Assembly (NCBI GenBank): GCA_034509735.1
Contig: JACGWO010000011.1
Coordinates: 17,645,573-17,709,572 of the forward strand
From: Sesamum alatum
Lineage: Eukaryota > Streptophyta > Magnoliopsida > Lamiales > Pedaliaceae
DNA length: 64,000 bases
Direction: 5' to 3'
The stretch's first letter is position 1. Each line of letters starts with the position of its first letter. The notes under the pieces are model-generated. The model saw nothing but the letters and a program-made list of their open reading frames with translations. It did no database searches and was not told the origin of the DNA. The translations under genes were made by a program, and so were the position numbers. Of this stretch, positions 1-15,850 are shown piece by piece.

Positions 1-825
1 CATTAAGCTAGGGTTCTGGCAAAAATTCCTGAAGTTTTGGTTTTCTCGTTTAGTCAGCTGGAATTTTTTGATGACCTGAATTTAAGCAATTTTTATGGAC
101 AAAAATGCCTTTTGGGCTTACTTGTAAGTTCCTTTCACAGGCAGAAAGAGGTATATGTAATTGTTAAACAATACATGGGATGATTTTGTATTGTTTTTAA
201 CGATCCATATTCGTGTTGATATAAATTAATGGCCCATGTCTCATTCGATTAGATGCACACATATATTTATGTAAAAAATGTGTAAGGAATAAAAATATAT
301 AACATATCTGTGAACATCTATACAACATAAAGAATATACTGTATTTGTTTATTCATATATATGAATTATATATAACTTTAAAACGTATCGATTGTATAAA
401 ATATAACAATGTAAAAATAATTTTTAGCTTTACTCATATATATAATATCAAATGCAAAAATTTATGAAAATATTAATACATATGATATGTTCGGATATAG
501 ATACAATATAGAAAGTATAGTATATATGCAGATAAACATACATATACATATATATTCTAATACTTTTTATATACTGTATAACAAACATAACTGTATATTT
601 ATATATAACTATTAAATCTATTTTTATACTAGATATATAAATATGTTTTGGATTTATTTTTTACATTAGACATAAACATATGCTTTATTTAATTATTTTT
701 CAAATCTTAATTGTGATTTAAATTAAAAAGAGTTTAATTTTGTTCATCAAATTTAGGCTGTTATAAACATTATAAATGCTCCTTTTATCTTTTTTTTTTA
801 ACAAATATACCGTTATGAGTAGGCT
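1..825. other. AT-rich non-coding stretch, probable intron of sacsin-like gene
   Basis: No coding signal is seen on either strand. The sequence is AT-rich with many TATATA runs. Because the next exon (1621-1818) starts at a clear 3' splice site and lacks an own start, this stretch and 1062-1620 probably form the last intron of the sacsin-like gene whose upstream exons lie outside the window. That placement is inference. Confidence 0.5.
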
Positions 826-1061
826 CACATTTAACTCAGGAGGGCATTTTCATCACTCAAATATTATTTAATGTTGTAGAACTTTTCAGTTGAGTGTGTA
901 ATGTTTTATAAACTTTAGGGGGTGATTAGGTTTTTTATAATTACACATTTAACTCAGGAGGGCATTTTCATCACTCAAATATTATTTAATGTTGTAGAAC
1001 TTTTCAGTTGAGTGTGTAATGTTTTATAAACTTTAGGGGGTGATTAGGTTTTTTATAGTTA
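826..1061. repeat. Tandem duplication, two 118-bp copies
   Basis: The unit beginning CACATTTAACTCAGGAGGG occurs at 826 and again at 944, giving a period of 118 bp. The copies look nearly identical by eye; the only clear difference is near the unit end (ATAATTA versus ATAGTTA). The near-identity indicates a recent duplication. It lies in the presumed last intron of the sacsin-like gene. Confidence 0.85.
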
Positions 1062-1620
1062 CAATTTACGACAAACCTTTAAGATGTATAGATTTAATTC
1101 ACCCAAAATATTGATAGCAACATCGATTTTAGGAGGTCATTGGAGGTACATAGGAGTGATTATTGTGTATATTTATCATAATCTTGCTGTTCATGGACTA
1201 TACGGATGAAACTCTGGTTTTTTATAGAAAGTGTGGTCCTTTCTCTTTTCCATATATAATTGTACCCCGAAGGATTAAGCTGTATTGGTAGTTTTTGCAC
1301 TTCATCTGTTCAATACATGAACCACCATATGACGGCTGAAGTGCCCAATGTTGGACACCGGAGATATCTACATTGTTAGGCATTCACCTGAATATATGAT
1401 CATTACAGATTTTTGACAGAAATTTAAGATTTTGATGTGCTTAATTTAATATGATCACTAGATATGAATTTACGTTTTATATATCACAAGTATATTGTTA
1501 TGTCTGTAATCTCAAGATTTTCCACTTATTCAACCCTCGCAGATCTTAGCTACACTTTAGATAGCAGAAAAGAGAAGTTATAAATAAATAAAAGTGAATT
1601 TCATTATTTGTTCTGAACAG

Positions 1621-1818
1621 GAAAAGTCTGATATGGCTGCAAAGGAAGCTGATACAGCAAAAGCAGCATGGTCTTGCCGAGTCTGTTTAAATAATGAAGT
1701 TGATGTCACTTTAATTCCCTGTGGTCATGTACTGTGTCGGAGATGCTCAGCTGCAGTTTCAAGGTGCCCATTCTGTCGACTCCAAGTATCAAAAACAATG
1801 AGAATATTTCGGCCTTGA
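1621..1818 (+). CDS. C-terminal RING-HC exon of a plant sacsin-like protein (partial gene)
   Basis: A 3' splice site (TTCTGAACAG) ends at 1620 and the exon reads through to a TGA at 1816-1818. The last ~45 residues form a full C3HC4 RING-HC finger: CRVC, then CGHVLCRRC, then CPFC, followed by a tail ending KTMRIFRP. In plants this RING and the IRIFRP-type end are typical of the very large sacsin-like 'C3HC4 RING family' protein (Arabidopsis At5g23110 type), and I assign it on that recollection. RING-HC fingers recruit E2 enzymes for ubiquitin transfer, and sacsin-type proteins carry Hsp90-like repeats; neither can be tested here because the upstream exons lie off the window. It could instead be another RING-HC protein. 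All eight zinc ligands are present. Confidence 0.75.
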   Translation, partial: EKSDMAAKEADTAKAAWSCRVCLNNEVDVTLIPCGHVLCRRCSAAVSRCPFCRLQVSKTMRIFRP

Positions 1819-4740
1819 TCACTGTTTTATTGAGTTATCTTCACCAGGTACTGGGTTATCCTTTTCTTCACAGGAGTTATTTAGTTTTCTTGTGGTTGCA
1901 TCTGGTCTTGGGAAGTTTGTACATATGAACTGTTTAATTCACCTGGCTTATATGGAGGTGGACAAACCAATTCTGGATTTTTACAATTTGGAGTATAGAG
2001 ATCTAGTAGCTATTACTGATGATTGTATTGGAAGGAAATGTAGAACGGGCTGGATACTGTATAGTTTAATGGTTTTTTTGTGAATATCAAATTGTTTTCT
2101 CATGTATTCGGTTCTACTCTAGATTGAAGATTTTTTTATCATGTTTGCTAATATTCAGTTATCCTGGAGTTTGTCACTTCACTTATGTAGAGATATTACT
2201 GAACGAATTAGCGGAAGGTTGTGCGACCAAAGATGAAAAGTGGACATCACTGGACTACTGTGTACAGTATATACACATGAGCTCTATAGTTTTGCAGTTT
2301 GTTTTTAGAGGATAGTTTGAACATCGTTTTGTTTATGAAATGTCTGAACTACGAATTAGCAGAAGTAGCTGGAAATTTAAATTTCAAGGTTAATATAGTA
2401 ATATCTGAATCCATAGAGCAGGAGGGCCTAAATCCCAATGTCAGTGGTTATACAGCTGACCTAGACATAAATTAGTAGAAACAGGGTCCAAGGAGCAAGT
2501 TACAGGGGGAAGGTGCTAGGTCTCTCCTTCAACCCATCAGCAGGTATCTCTGCAAATTGATCAATTATCCTACAAAAGCATAAAAGGCTGCGAGACAAGA
2601 ATTCAAACAATCTATAGGATGTGTAAAGTTAGACTAACAAAATGAAAGACTGAATGCTGAAGATCTCTCACGAGACTGCTTAAAAAGCCTGAAGCACGTA
2701 GAAAATTCCGTGCAATTCGACAGACGCTCGTTGGAGGTCTATTCTTGTAATGTTGAATCTCCTTCAGTTTTTCCTTCCAGCAGCAATGTTTAATCTCAGT
2801 GAAGATGTTAATTACTCTTCTTGCTAGTCTGTTAGATATCACAGATTTCTCAGCGTTATTTCTCTTTCATATGGGATCGATTTCTGTTGGAAGTTAGTGA
2901 TGTCTGGTTCTTGTGGGTGTTAAAACTTAGAGGAATGTTTTGCAGCCAAAATGCAGGTCTTTTACTCGTTTCATCGATGTCCACATTCCAGTAAGGTATG
3001 GGTTCATTACACAAATATGTTAACCACAGCAGTTTCTAACATAGATTGATTGCTGCTCTTCTACATGCGTGGGAATCTTTTGATGACTTATGATCCATGA
3101 TAACTTTGCTTCCTATTAGTTCCAAGCTGAGGTGTTTACTGCTGGAAATGATGCTGTTCTAATTCAATGATGATGGTCCTTTGTGGAAAATGATCATTTC
3201 AGGTTCACATTTCAGTGGAGACAGAGTTACTGCAAGTGTTTTGATTTCATTAAGGAACATTTCAGAGCAGCGTAACGTGATATGGAGAAACTTGTTTTGA
3301 GTAGGTACAAATGGCAACAAGGGGGTAACCTAGGGTAGCCATTGGAGGAAAAGTAGTTTGCGATGACTTGGAAGATGCGATTTCTTGCATTTTCCAGAAC
3401 ATTGGTATCACGACTGTTGGATTGGATTTCTTATTTCAATTTATGTTACATCTTCTATTTCATTTTATATATACACATGGCGTCATCAATCTTATTTGAG
3501 GAAACATTTTATACATGTTACGTGTATATATGAAGAGAAGTAGAAAATGCAACAAAAATCACCATAGAAAATCCGACCAAAACTTGTATCAATTCCTCAG
3601 GATTTGTTACAAGAATGTCGAGGCTCACACATACTGTGTAAAGCAATTCTTGGCATGGCAATTTATCGCGGTGTTGTAGACCGGTCCAGGATCGATTTTG
3701 AATGATCCCTAATTGGGTTTATTTTTAAATTTAGATCTAACCTATTGGTCAGCCCGAATTAGGCTTGGTTGTGTTTGGGTTTTTGTTTTTATTTTTGTTT
3801 TTTTGTTATTGTGAAATTTAGAGTTTTTATTTGAACACTTATATTTGTTGTCTTATTAAATAAACGGAATAATTAAATTGAACTAAAAATTTATACAGAA
3901 CAAATATTGTTAAGATTATATAATGGACTTAAATAAAAATTTGACTAATAAATTTATAATAATAAACTTGGTTAACAATCCCAAAAAAGAATTAAAATAA
4001 ATTTTTTTAAAAAATAAACAAAGAGTATTAAAAAATTTAATATACCGAAATTAAAACTAGAACAATAAAAATAAAAGTTTTTAGAGTTTTTAAAGTATAA
4101 AAAATGTACTAGATAGTAAACTTAAAAAGATAAATAAAAAATTATTCTTGCAATGGTCCAAGTAGCATGCCCACTAGCCCATCCCAAGGTCAACCCAAGA
4201 TTAGGTAATCCTTCGTTGCTGGACGGGCTGGTCCTAGTTATTGATACCTAGTTCGTTCAGGATCAGTTTGGTTCCAATCAAGTTTGGGCTAAACGAACCT
4301 ACAATTTTATTGGGTGTGATTCTAGGTCGGATTAGATGGTTCCAGCTCGGCTCTCTATGCATCTTGAGGATAAAATACTAATCAACTAGTAGAATATGTC
4401 TTCAACATGTCTATTCGGTGATGAGAGTCTAAATAATCGCTAATTGATCATAAAGATTTCTTGTCCGTGTCGAATGGGATCCTCTATTCCCATCTCATAT
4501 TTTATCTCCTTCAGCATTTTTAGATTAACGTCATGTGGAGAAACTTGCAATGGAAAAATGTTTATGAAATATAATGGGCAAGAGATGAATGACTCCCCTC
4601 CGCCTATGTTGACATTTTAGTTGAAATCAAGAAAGAATCCATGTTGTGTGGTAGATGAATGACTTCGACATTATATTCAGATCCAAAATTAGTTTACTTC
4701 AGCTGAAACTATTCTAGAGGCTCAGTGGAGGTTTAGCATT
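1819..4740. other. 3' UTR of the RING gene, then non-coding intergenic DNA
   Basis: The first several hundred bases are probably 3' UTR, possibly with an intron (CAG-GTACTG near 1846 and CACAG near 1873). Short ORFs here are not conserved-looking. From about 3690 to 4370 the composition shifts, with mirrored pieces such as GGTCCAGGATCGATT and CAGGATCAGTTTGGTTCC that may be a decayed DNA transposon. No gene is recognised. Confidence 0.5.
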
Positions 4741-4750
4741 TTTATTATCA

Positions 4751-4790
4751 CTAGTAAAATGCACGCATTGCACGTTACGTATAAAATATT
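4751..4790 (-). mobile_element. Helitron-like 3' terminus (weak)
   Basis: Read on the minus strand, a GTGCAATGCGTGCA block is followed a few bases later by CTAG then T, which fits the CTRR-T end of Helitrons. The hairpin is weak and no 5' TC terminus was found, so the full extent is unknown. Confidence 0.3.
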
Positions 4791-5340
4791 TTTTAAAATA
4801 TATATTACATTTATATAAAATATCATTAAAAAGTTAATAAATTATTAATATTTTATCTTTGTTATAGAAGATTATTAAAACGACAACTAAAATTTAATAT
4901 ATTCATTAGCTAATTTTAAGATGCTTTTAGTTGTAATATTAATATATTTTTCATAATATCTAGGAAATGGAAAAATGTGCTCTTAATTTTTCTAACATTA
5001 GATCTTTTTGTACTTGTTCATTCTTAGATCATGTTATGTATATTAATTCATTACATAGGCACAAATATATTTTATATCGTAAATATATGCGTGCATGACA
5101 TGTGTACTTGTTTTATTAATTCTTCTTGCATTTGAACTGCCAAATTTCAGTGGTAGTTATCTATGTGTATTTGTATAGTTAAGTATGTTCCTGTGGTTCT
5201 AAATAAAATACTGATTTTCAATCTTCACTGGCTATCTCAAGAAAATACATCTTTATATTTTTTTAGAGGAATAAATAATTAAGCCTCTCCTTGCGTCTTT
5301 TGTCTAAAAATATTTAAAAAGTTTTAAAAAATAATTCAAT

Positions 5341-5499
5341 TTATATAAAGGGTATTTTGGTCAGTTCACCCATAAGAAGGATAGAAATGGGTTATGTGTT
5401 AGACGGATACAAACCTTAGAGGGAATTTATAATTTTTGAAACAATGAGAGGGTGTTCGTAATTATGACAAACCTCAGGGGAGGTCATTGTAATTCACCC
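5341..5499. mobile_element. Family B MITE fragment (right half)
   Basis: The segment with GGTATTTTGGTCAGTTCACCC, TTAGACGGATACAAACC and GGTCATTGTAATTCACCC matches the right half of the intact element at 20073-20483 in order and spacing. The left half is not recognisable, so this is an old or truncated copy. Confidence 0.6.
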
Positions 5500-6399
5500 A
5501 ACAAACTTTCCCATTCGATAGCCAACAAACTCTGCTATCCCTTTTGTCTTTTTTCGATGGGTAATTCATGTATATGAACGAAGAAGGCGCACTAACTCAG
5601 GTCCACGACGAGCGGATTTTCGCCATCCCCCACTTCATTCATGGTCAGGATGTTTTCTCAAATAACCACGAAAGAGAAACTTGTTATCAGAGATGCATGA
5701 CAAAGAAACAAGAAAGACAAAAAATGAAGGAAACAAGAAAAGGATCAATAAACAAAAAACATGCAATATGAACAAAGGATCAAGGAAACAGAAGAGCTGC
5801 AGCCTCTACCTAGACCGCGTCACGATGACTGGCCGGAATGAGCAATGGAGCAAACGAAACCTAAAAGCCAATCCTCTCGGTGAAGAGACATGTCCTTCTA
5901 TGCAGAGAGAGGATGGCTCTTAGTGGGGAGACTTTTGGGACATTTAACTGATAATTTTAAAGGTAAAAGAGTTACCATTCATAGTTTAGGGGTTATTTAC
6001 AACTTGCCAAATAGTTTGAGGGGAAAGTATATTTAACCCTTTTTATTTATTAATCTTTATTTCATATTAAAAAAATGGTGTGATTTCAGTGACATGTAAA
6101 ATTTCTTAATATAATGTGGCATTTTAATATCCTGGCTAGTGTAAAAGTAACTAAGTACGGTCAAGTTAATTGTACTTTTGGTTCCATACTTTTAGGCATT
6201 TTGCAAAAATAATCCCATACTTTTCGAAAATAACCATTCTTGGTTCCATATATTAAATATTTGTTGCAATTTTTATCTCGCCGTTAAAATTTGGGCGAAA
6301 TTGCAAGTGATCATTAAGTAATCGGCTAGTTGAAGGGGAAAATTAGTCAAGTGGGTTTCGGAGGAAAAAAAACATCACATGCAATGTACATGCTATTAA
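5500..6399. other. Intergenic, no supported gene
   Basis: Two short overlapping ORFs (5568-5923) are rich in lysine and lack any recognisable domain, so I do not call them. Around 6165-6330 the text 'TACTTTTGGTTCCATACTTTT' and a mirrored later part resemble the family E element at 60468-60861 and may be a decayed copy. Confidence 0.4.
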
Positions 6400-6408
6400 T
6401 GAATTTTA

Positions 6409-7909
6409 GGATAAATTGCATAAAATCCTTCTGTATTTTAAAAATTTAGCAAAAAACCCCCTATGTTAAAAAAATAGGCAAAAAAACCCCTGTGTTTTTT
6501 AAAATGTTGCATACTTTTCCCTTCCGTTAAATAAGCTTAACGGTGTTAAAATTTATGCTGAATTGCGCGTCATACCCTTCTTCTAACAGCCATAGATTTT
6601 TAAGTTTTAAAAAATCAACGGATCAGATCTTACATAAATTTAAATATCTTTTTTATTTATATATAATTTTTTTAAGAATATATAATTATATATATACACA
6701 ATACATATTTGTGTATATATACAAATATATATATATATATTAACCAGCGGGACGGTCGCCGCCTATGTGAGCGGCGAAGCCGTCGCCGTCGCCATCGTCC
6801 GCGCACAAAAGGGGCGATGGCGACGTCGCCCATCGCCCCATTTGTCGTCGCCCTTTTTGTGTGCGGACGACGGCGACGTCGCCCCGTTCCGCCGCCCCAG
6901 TAGGGGCGACAGCTTGGTCTGGGCGAGGTCGCCCTAGATCTGGGTCGCCCAGATCCATGGCGACCGCTCCCTTGGGTTACTGTCGCACCCCAAGAGGGGC
7001 GACGCGATCAACCGCCCCAACAGGTGCGACGGGTCTATCTAGGGCGCAGTCGCCCTGGATCTCGGCGACGGCGCCCCCGCAACTTGGGCGACGACGGTCG
7101 CTCATAAAGAAGGGCGATCTTCGTCATCCAGGCCCGACGACGACATGGATGGCCGGCAGCGATGGGCTGACGGCGAGGCGACGGCCGGAGAAGAAGACAC
7201 ATTGTATTTTAATTAAAAAATTAATCATTTTTACTTATAATTTTAAAAAACATAAAAAATTAAAAGGTAGTAGTTTTTATAATATTTTATAGTAAATAAT
7301 ATAACTTAAAAATTTTGATATAATTTTTTGGTAGTTTGATTTGTATATTTAATAAATATAATTTATCAAATATATATATAATTTAGTTAATAACATATAA
7401 TTATTATAAGTGACTTTTATTTATATTCATATAATTTTTTTTATTTAAAAAGTGAATTTTAGTTTACTATTTTTGTATTGTGATTTGTTAATTTAAAATT
7501 TTAACTTTTAAAAAAAATATATACAATTTAGGTATTTTATATTTAGTTAATATATTTTAAAAATAAATCCAATTAAATTAAATATATTAAAACTAATTAA
7601 TAAATTATAGTAATCAATAATATATAATTAATTAAAATATATCTAAGCTAAAATATTGATTTTCTCTTATATATATCATATATAGGGGTAAAATAGACCT
7701 TTTGAAATATAAAATAATGTCAAAAGGTGTTAAAAAATAAACCCACTCACATTTTAGGCGTGTGGGGTGAACTCCCCGTTAATTTCTAACAGAGAGGGGG
7801 TATTTTGCTGCCTTTTTCATAACACGGGAGGTTTTTCGCTTATAAAAATAATATGGAGGTATTTCGTGCAATTTCATCATAACACAGGGGGGTGTTATGA
7901 AATTTACCC
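6409..7909. mobile_element. Non-autonomous Mutator-like element, GC-island family (family A)
   Basis: The element starts GGATAAATTGCATAAAATCC and ends (reverse complement) GGGTAAATTTCATAACACC. It is flanked by a perfect 9-bp target duplication TGAATTTTA at 6400-6408 and 7910-7918, the size expected of Mutator-like transposition. The terminal 150-200 bp on both sides carry related C-runs such as CAAAAAACCCCC. The interior has a GC-rich island (6745-7200) between AT-rich arms. No transposase ORF is present, so it is non-autonomous. The same family recurs as the outer element at 21482-28219, and similar terminal sequence occurs at 43312. Confidence 0.85.
6745..7200. repeat. GC-rich island of GTCGCC/GGCGAC repeats inside the MULE
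   Basis: About 450 bp of strongly GC-rich DNA sit abruptly between AT-rich arms. By eye, GTCGCC occurs about nine times and GGCGAC about eight times, so the motif is present on both strands. ORFs cross the island on both strands, but this is expected from high GC and no domain is seen. A related island is at 27592-27906. Confidence 0.85.
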
Positions 7910-8458
7910 TGAATTTTAAGGGGATAAATAAAACTTAAACAAAGCTAAAATTCAAGATAAGAAAATTCCTAGTTTTTATGTCTAAAAGAAAACAACGTAT
8001 GGTGTTGGGATTTGATTTGGGGAGAGGGGGGGGTTTCTTCTCTTGAAATTTACCTTATTTATTTATTTTTTTTTATTTTCTTGAAATTCAACGGGAGCAT
8101 GTGCATTTAATATGACATTTTTCTCTTCAAAACCTCTTCCGCCAATTCTTTCCTCGACAGTTCAATTCACTCATCGGTCATATGTTTTGCACATAGTTAG
8201 TCCGTCTAAATTCTAATGGTGGGACTAAAAATACAATACATATTTAAGATATGATACCAAAAATTATTATTTGAAAAAATACAAAACTATTTCTACAAAA
8301 AGCCCTAAAGTATGGACCAAAAATGCAATTAATTCAAGCAAGGCGCAAAGTTGCAAACAGGTCTATAAGAGAATATTCCCGAATTTGGGCGCCTTTGAAA
8401 GTTCGAAATCCCAGAATTGAACTCGCTGCCGGAAACCCGGAGAAAGAGGGAAGGAAAA
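7910..8458. promoter_or_regulatory. Upstream region of the E2 gene
   Basis: About 550 bp lie between the MULE right target duplication and the E2 start codon. There is a G-run at 8025-8033. No convincing TATA box was located. The MULE is therefore a close upstream neighbour of the gene and could affect its expression (inference). Confidence 0.35.
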
Positions 8459-12167
<3,709 letters not shown>

Positions 12168-12414
12168 AGTAATACGCTGCTACATCTGTTGATTTGCTGG
12201 CTTTCAAGAGCAGTTGCAAATACTTACATGATTCAACTTGTTGAATTACGAAAAAAGAAAGAAAAAAATGTTCTAACCTGTTGATTTGGATGGTTCCTGA
12301 ATACCTTTTCTCAGGAGATGATTTTGTATTTAACATGCTTGGTGATCTCAATTTTAGAAGAAAACCATCTCAAGTAGTGGAAAAAAAGTGCCCCCTCGGA
12401 ATTTAGTATTTATG
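12168..12414 (+). other. 3' UTR and flank of the E2 gene
   Basis: Non-coding sequence follows the TGA stop of the E2 gene and reaches the next MITE. No clear polyadenylation signal can be assigned with certainty. Confidence 0.5.
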
Positions 12415-12686
12415 GGATAATTACATTTACATCCGCTAATCTATAGTTTGCTACACAAATCCTTTTTTTATTTTGGATAATTATACATACATTCATAAAA
12501 CTATGTCAACATTATTTACACAAATTACCTTTATTTTTTAAAAAATTATACATACACTCTTAAAAATATTGATATCATTACCCAAATTTCCTTGCTTTTT
12601 GGTTATTGGGGTTTTGTAATTATGCAAAAAGTAGAAATAATTTTTGTAAATATGCCATAAGTCAGGTGGTGTAAATATAATTATTC
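12415..12686. mobile_element. Family C MITE
   Basis: It begins GGATAATTACATTTACAT and ends with the inverted form (GTGTAAATATAATTATTC). Internal pieces such as GGATAATTATACATACATTC are repeated within each arm. The same family is seen at 56515-56791. I do not see a clean target duplication. Confidence 0.6.
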
Positions 12687-12762
12687 ATTTTTTTTAATAT
12701 GAGAATTTACAACTTCAGCTCAGTTAACTTCATTTTGATGAACTCCTAGAAAACATATGCAC

Positions 12763-13060
12763 AATGTTTGGGTCCGTTTTTGGGCTGTTTCAGAAACAGT
12801 CCAAAACAGACCCAATGTTTGGCTATATTTTGAAAAGATTGTTTTGGCCCATTTTGCCTTTTAAACCGTATCTTGCTTTCACTATTCAACAGTTTTTGTT
12901 TTTGATTTTTTGTTATTTTTCATTGTTTTGGACAAAAAAAAAAAAAAAAAAAGAGGAAAAGTGGAAGTCGAACTCAGTTAACAATTAAATTACTCCTTGA
13001 GTTCGACTTCCACTTTTCCTCAAAAAGTGAAGTCGAACTCAGCGTGTTCGACTTCATTGT
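12763..13060. repeat. Cluster of stacked inverted repeats (hairpins)
   Basis: A perfect 24-bp inverted repeat has arms at 12953-12976 and 12998-13021, with the core GAAGTCGAACTCA. A second hairpin follows with arms GAAGTCGAAC at 13029-13038 and GTTCGACTTC at 13046-13055. Upstream, 12770-12815 is an imperfect palindrome (GGGTCCGTTTTTGGGCTG against its mirror). The cluster could be part of a MITE or a small-RNA-producing hairpin. Confidence 0.7.
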
Positions 13061-15239
13061 TGTATAAAATTTTTGTTTTGCATTTTTTTTTAAATATCCC
13101 ATAGTTCAAATATATTTATATGTTTAATTCAATTTTTATATAATGAATATTAAATAAATTTATTTTATATATAAGTAGATTTTTTCAAAATTGTTAATAG
13201 GACTTGAAAATCCTATTAACACAGAAAAATCACATATAATGAACTATCAAAGCAAAGTAAGATAATAAAAAATATTAAAAATCAAACAAGGGTTCGAACC
13301 CATGACTTGCGTATATTTAGCCAAATAGAACTATACATGACACTGCCATGACTCTGTAGTAAAAAACCCAAAAATACGTACGTACAGAGTTATATTTGTA
13401 CATGACTGTGCCATATAGAACTATATTTAGGCTTCAATTTTTATTTTTTATTTTTTAAAAAGAGAGCATTTTGGTCTAAATTGTTGCCTATAAATTGATT
13501 ATTTCTACATTGTAAAACCGTAACTGTTTATTCTAATATTATGTTTAGTAGTAGTTGTTGAATCGTTGTTATCAACATGCTTTTATTAATTGGCAGTAAT
13601 TTGATTGTTAGTTCAATGCCCTTCGAACAATGCAACTTAGTTAAATATATTTATATAGTTAATTTACGTTGTGTGTAGTTATAACTTTATTTTAATATTA
13701 CGTTAATTAATTATCATTGCACCCAAATGTGGAATTTACGTTAATTAATTTACGTTAATTAAATATCATTGCACCAATTGCACCCAAAATTTTTTTAATT
13801 ACTATGCATCTGACGATTTGATTATATTTCAGTAATTAAAATTACACTTGGATCAAAATAATGGGTCGCATAAAAAAAAAAAAAAAAGAGAAAAAGTTAT
13901 ATTCTACAAAATATAGTTTAGAGAGAGGGTTGAATTTGAAATCACTAACAGTATACAACTGTATCATATTAATTTCTTCTTCAATGCATTGTGTGGGATC
14001 ACTTTCTCTAAATATATATATATATATATATATACCCAAATCAAGAATATACAAAAACCCAGAATAATAATATAACTATATAATATTATATAGAAAGTGT
14101 ATGTAGAGTTGGATTTTATTAGATATTAATATGGTATAAAATAAAAAATCATTAAGTAAATTAAAATAAAATATACCTAACAACTTTCATATATATATAT
14201 ATATATGCATATATATGCACTATACATACACACTATTCATGATTTGATATAAAATAGTATTTTATTCAACAACAAAAACAAATCCAAACATACAACAACA
14301 TATCTCAATATATTCTACTTTATCTCCAAAAACAAATCCAAACATACTACGAACTCCCAAAACATACCCACTTATCTTTCAATTTCTCTCTCTACTTTCA
14401 CAAAACAAGTCAAATCACTCAAAAAATGGATCCAAACAAAGCGATGCATTGCCTGGAGTTCATCTTATCTTAGTGAAATTACTATTTAAAAAGTTGATTG
14501 AACAGTATTAAAATTATACAAGATACTCCACACTTTTTAGTTTTTAATAAATATTATTTCAAAACCTAGTAATGTTTCTTAAACAAAAGACATTGTTTCA
14601 CTAAGCATTAGCAAATATGAATTATTTGAAAATTTGTTGGAAGGACTTTTATTACAATGAAAATTCAAAAGAATAAATAAGAATATAACTGAATAATTTG
14701 TTATGTAAATCTGTGTTCCTATTATTGATTCTCTTGTTTTATGTTATTGCTAATGAAGCCTTTTCTTTACTTGGTTTGATAGAATTCTTTGGGGGTATTT
14801 TCTGATAAAATTGTGAAGTATCTTGCCATTACGGTAAAGACTAAAACTAATAAATTTAAATCCTGATTATAAACTAGCTTATAATAAATTATTTACAGTT
14901 AGTATAAACTTTTATAATTTTCGTATATGGGAGTATCATCAATATCAATATGAATGCAAATTGATGTTTTCGGTATAGAGGTGATAAATTCAACTAATAT
15001 ATTAGGGTTTAATGCAATTTATTTGGTACTATTACAAATGAATAAATTACTCATCATAAAAAAAGAAATACTACATTACCTCCCTATATTTTCTAAAATA
15101 GAGCCATTTGCCCCTTCACATGATTTCGTGCAGCTCACGCTCCATTTCTTTTATTTTTTTTATTTTTCTTTAAATTTTTAACTATAAAATTACATTTATA
15201 ACCTTATTTAAGAACCATTACTGTTGACATCAAAATATT
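13061..15239. other. AT-rich intergenic DNA without genes
   Basis: There is no coding signal. It contains TA microsatellites (around 14013-14032 and 14192-14206), a palindrome GGGTTCGAACCC at 13290-13301, and a repeated CAAATCCAAACATAC phrase near 14280-14345. The latter may be the right side of a decayed element that begins near 12763. Confidence 0.45.
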
Positions 15240-15850
15240 TTGAAATAAATTATCAATTAAAACCAAATAAGTTGGCTAATGATTGTGTTCCGAAATATTA
15301 GTCCATAATAAATCTAGACTTCTCATACTTTCAAGACAATAAATTTATAAGCGCATATCAAATTTGGGTCCTGTATATATTTTATGGGTCAATTCAGAAT
15401 AAATATAAAACTATTGTTTTTATTTTGGATTGACTAAATTGGGCCAGATACATGTTCAAATATAATCCGTCAGAAGATTAGTCCATGTCTAAGACCTACT
15501 CATGCTTATAAAAAGGAGCCTCCACCTCCACGAGTCATTACATATACACAACACACACAACATAGCAAATCCAGCAAGAGCAAGACAAAAAGCTTTTTGC
15601 AACGACGAAGTTCTGCAACCTCAAGGCATAGATACAATATTTCAAGGTAGCAAGTGATAGCTTCCACAAATCAGAAGGAAATTGCACATCTGATTCAAGA
15701 ACAAGCTCCAAGCCCTTGAATCCACATCCGTAGAGAAGAATCAGAGGATCATCTTTTTATAGAGATTGTAAATCACTTATATTCAAATTAATAGATCTCA
15801 TTTGGTCCATATTTTTCTTGTCTTGTAATTTATTTTTTTAGACTCGAAAT
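15240..15850 (+). mobile_element. Probable Gypsy LTR remnant with promoter
   Basis: A TATA-like TATAAAAAG at 15507 is followed by a C/A-rich leader (CACAACACACACAAC) and then sequence typical of plant LTR R/U5 regions. It directly precedes the Copia solo LTR, beyond which lies Gypsy integrase sequence. I therefore read it as the Gypsy element's 5' LTR region; limits are approximate. Confidence 0.45.

Noticed and set aside
826..1061. Considered as a CRISPR-like or satellite array
   Set aside because: There are only two copies with no spacer-repeat alternation; it is a simple tandem duplication.
1734..2315. Short ORFs overlapping and following the RING exon
   Set aside because: The first is an out-of-frame shadow of the RING exon; the others lie in the probable 3' UTR without domain content.
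5568..5923. Two overlapping Lys/Arg-rich ORFs of 67 and 80 codons
   Set aside because: There is no domain, no clear promoter or splice context, and they overlap each other in different frames.
6709..7292. Several overlapping ORFs on both strands in the GC island, rich in Arg, Ala and Pro
   Set aside because: High GC and the repeated GTCGCC/GGCGAC motif remove stop codons in all frames; no domain is visible and the region lies inside a non-autonomous transposon.
13290..13301. GGGTTCGAACCC, resembling a tRNA T-arm / B box
   Set aside because: No acceptor stem, D-arm or anticodon arm can be built around it; the palindrome is common in plant repeats.
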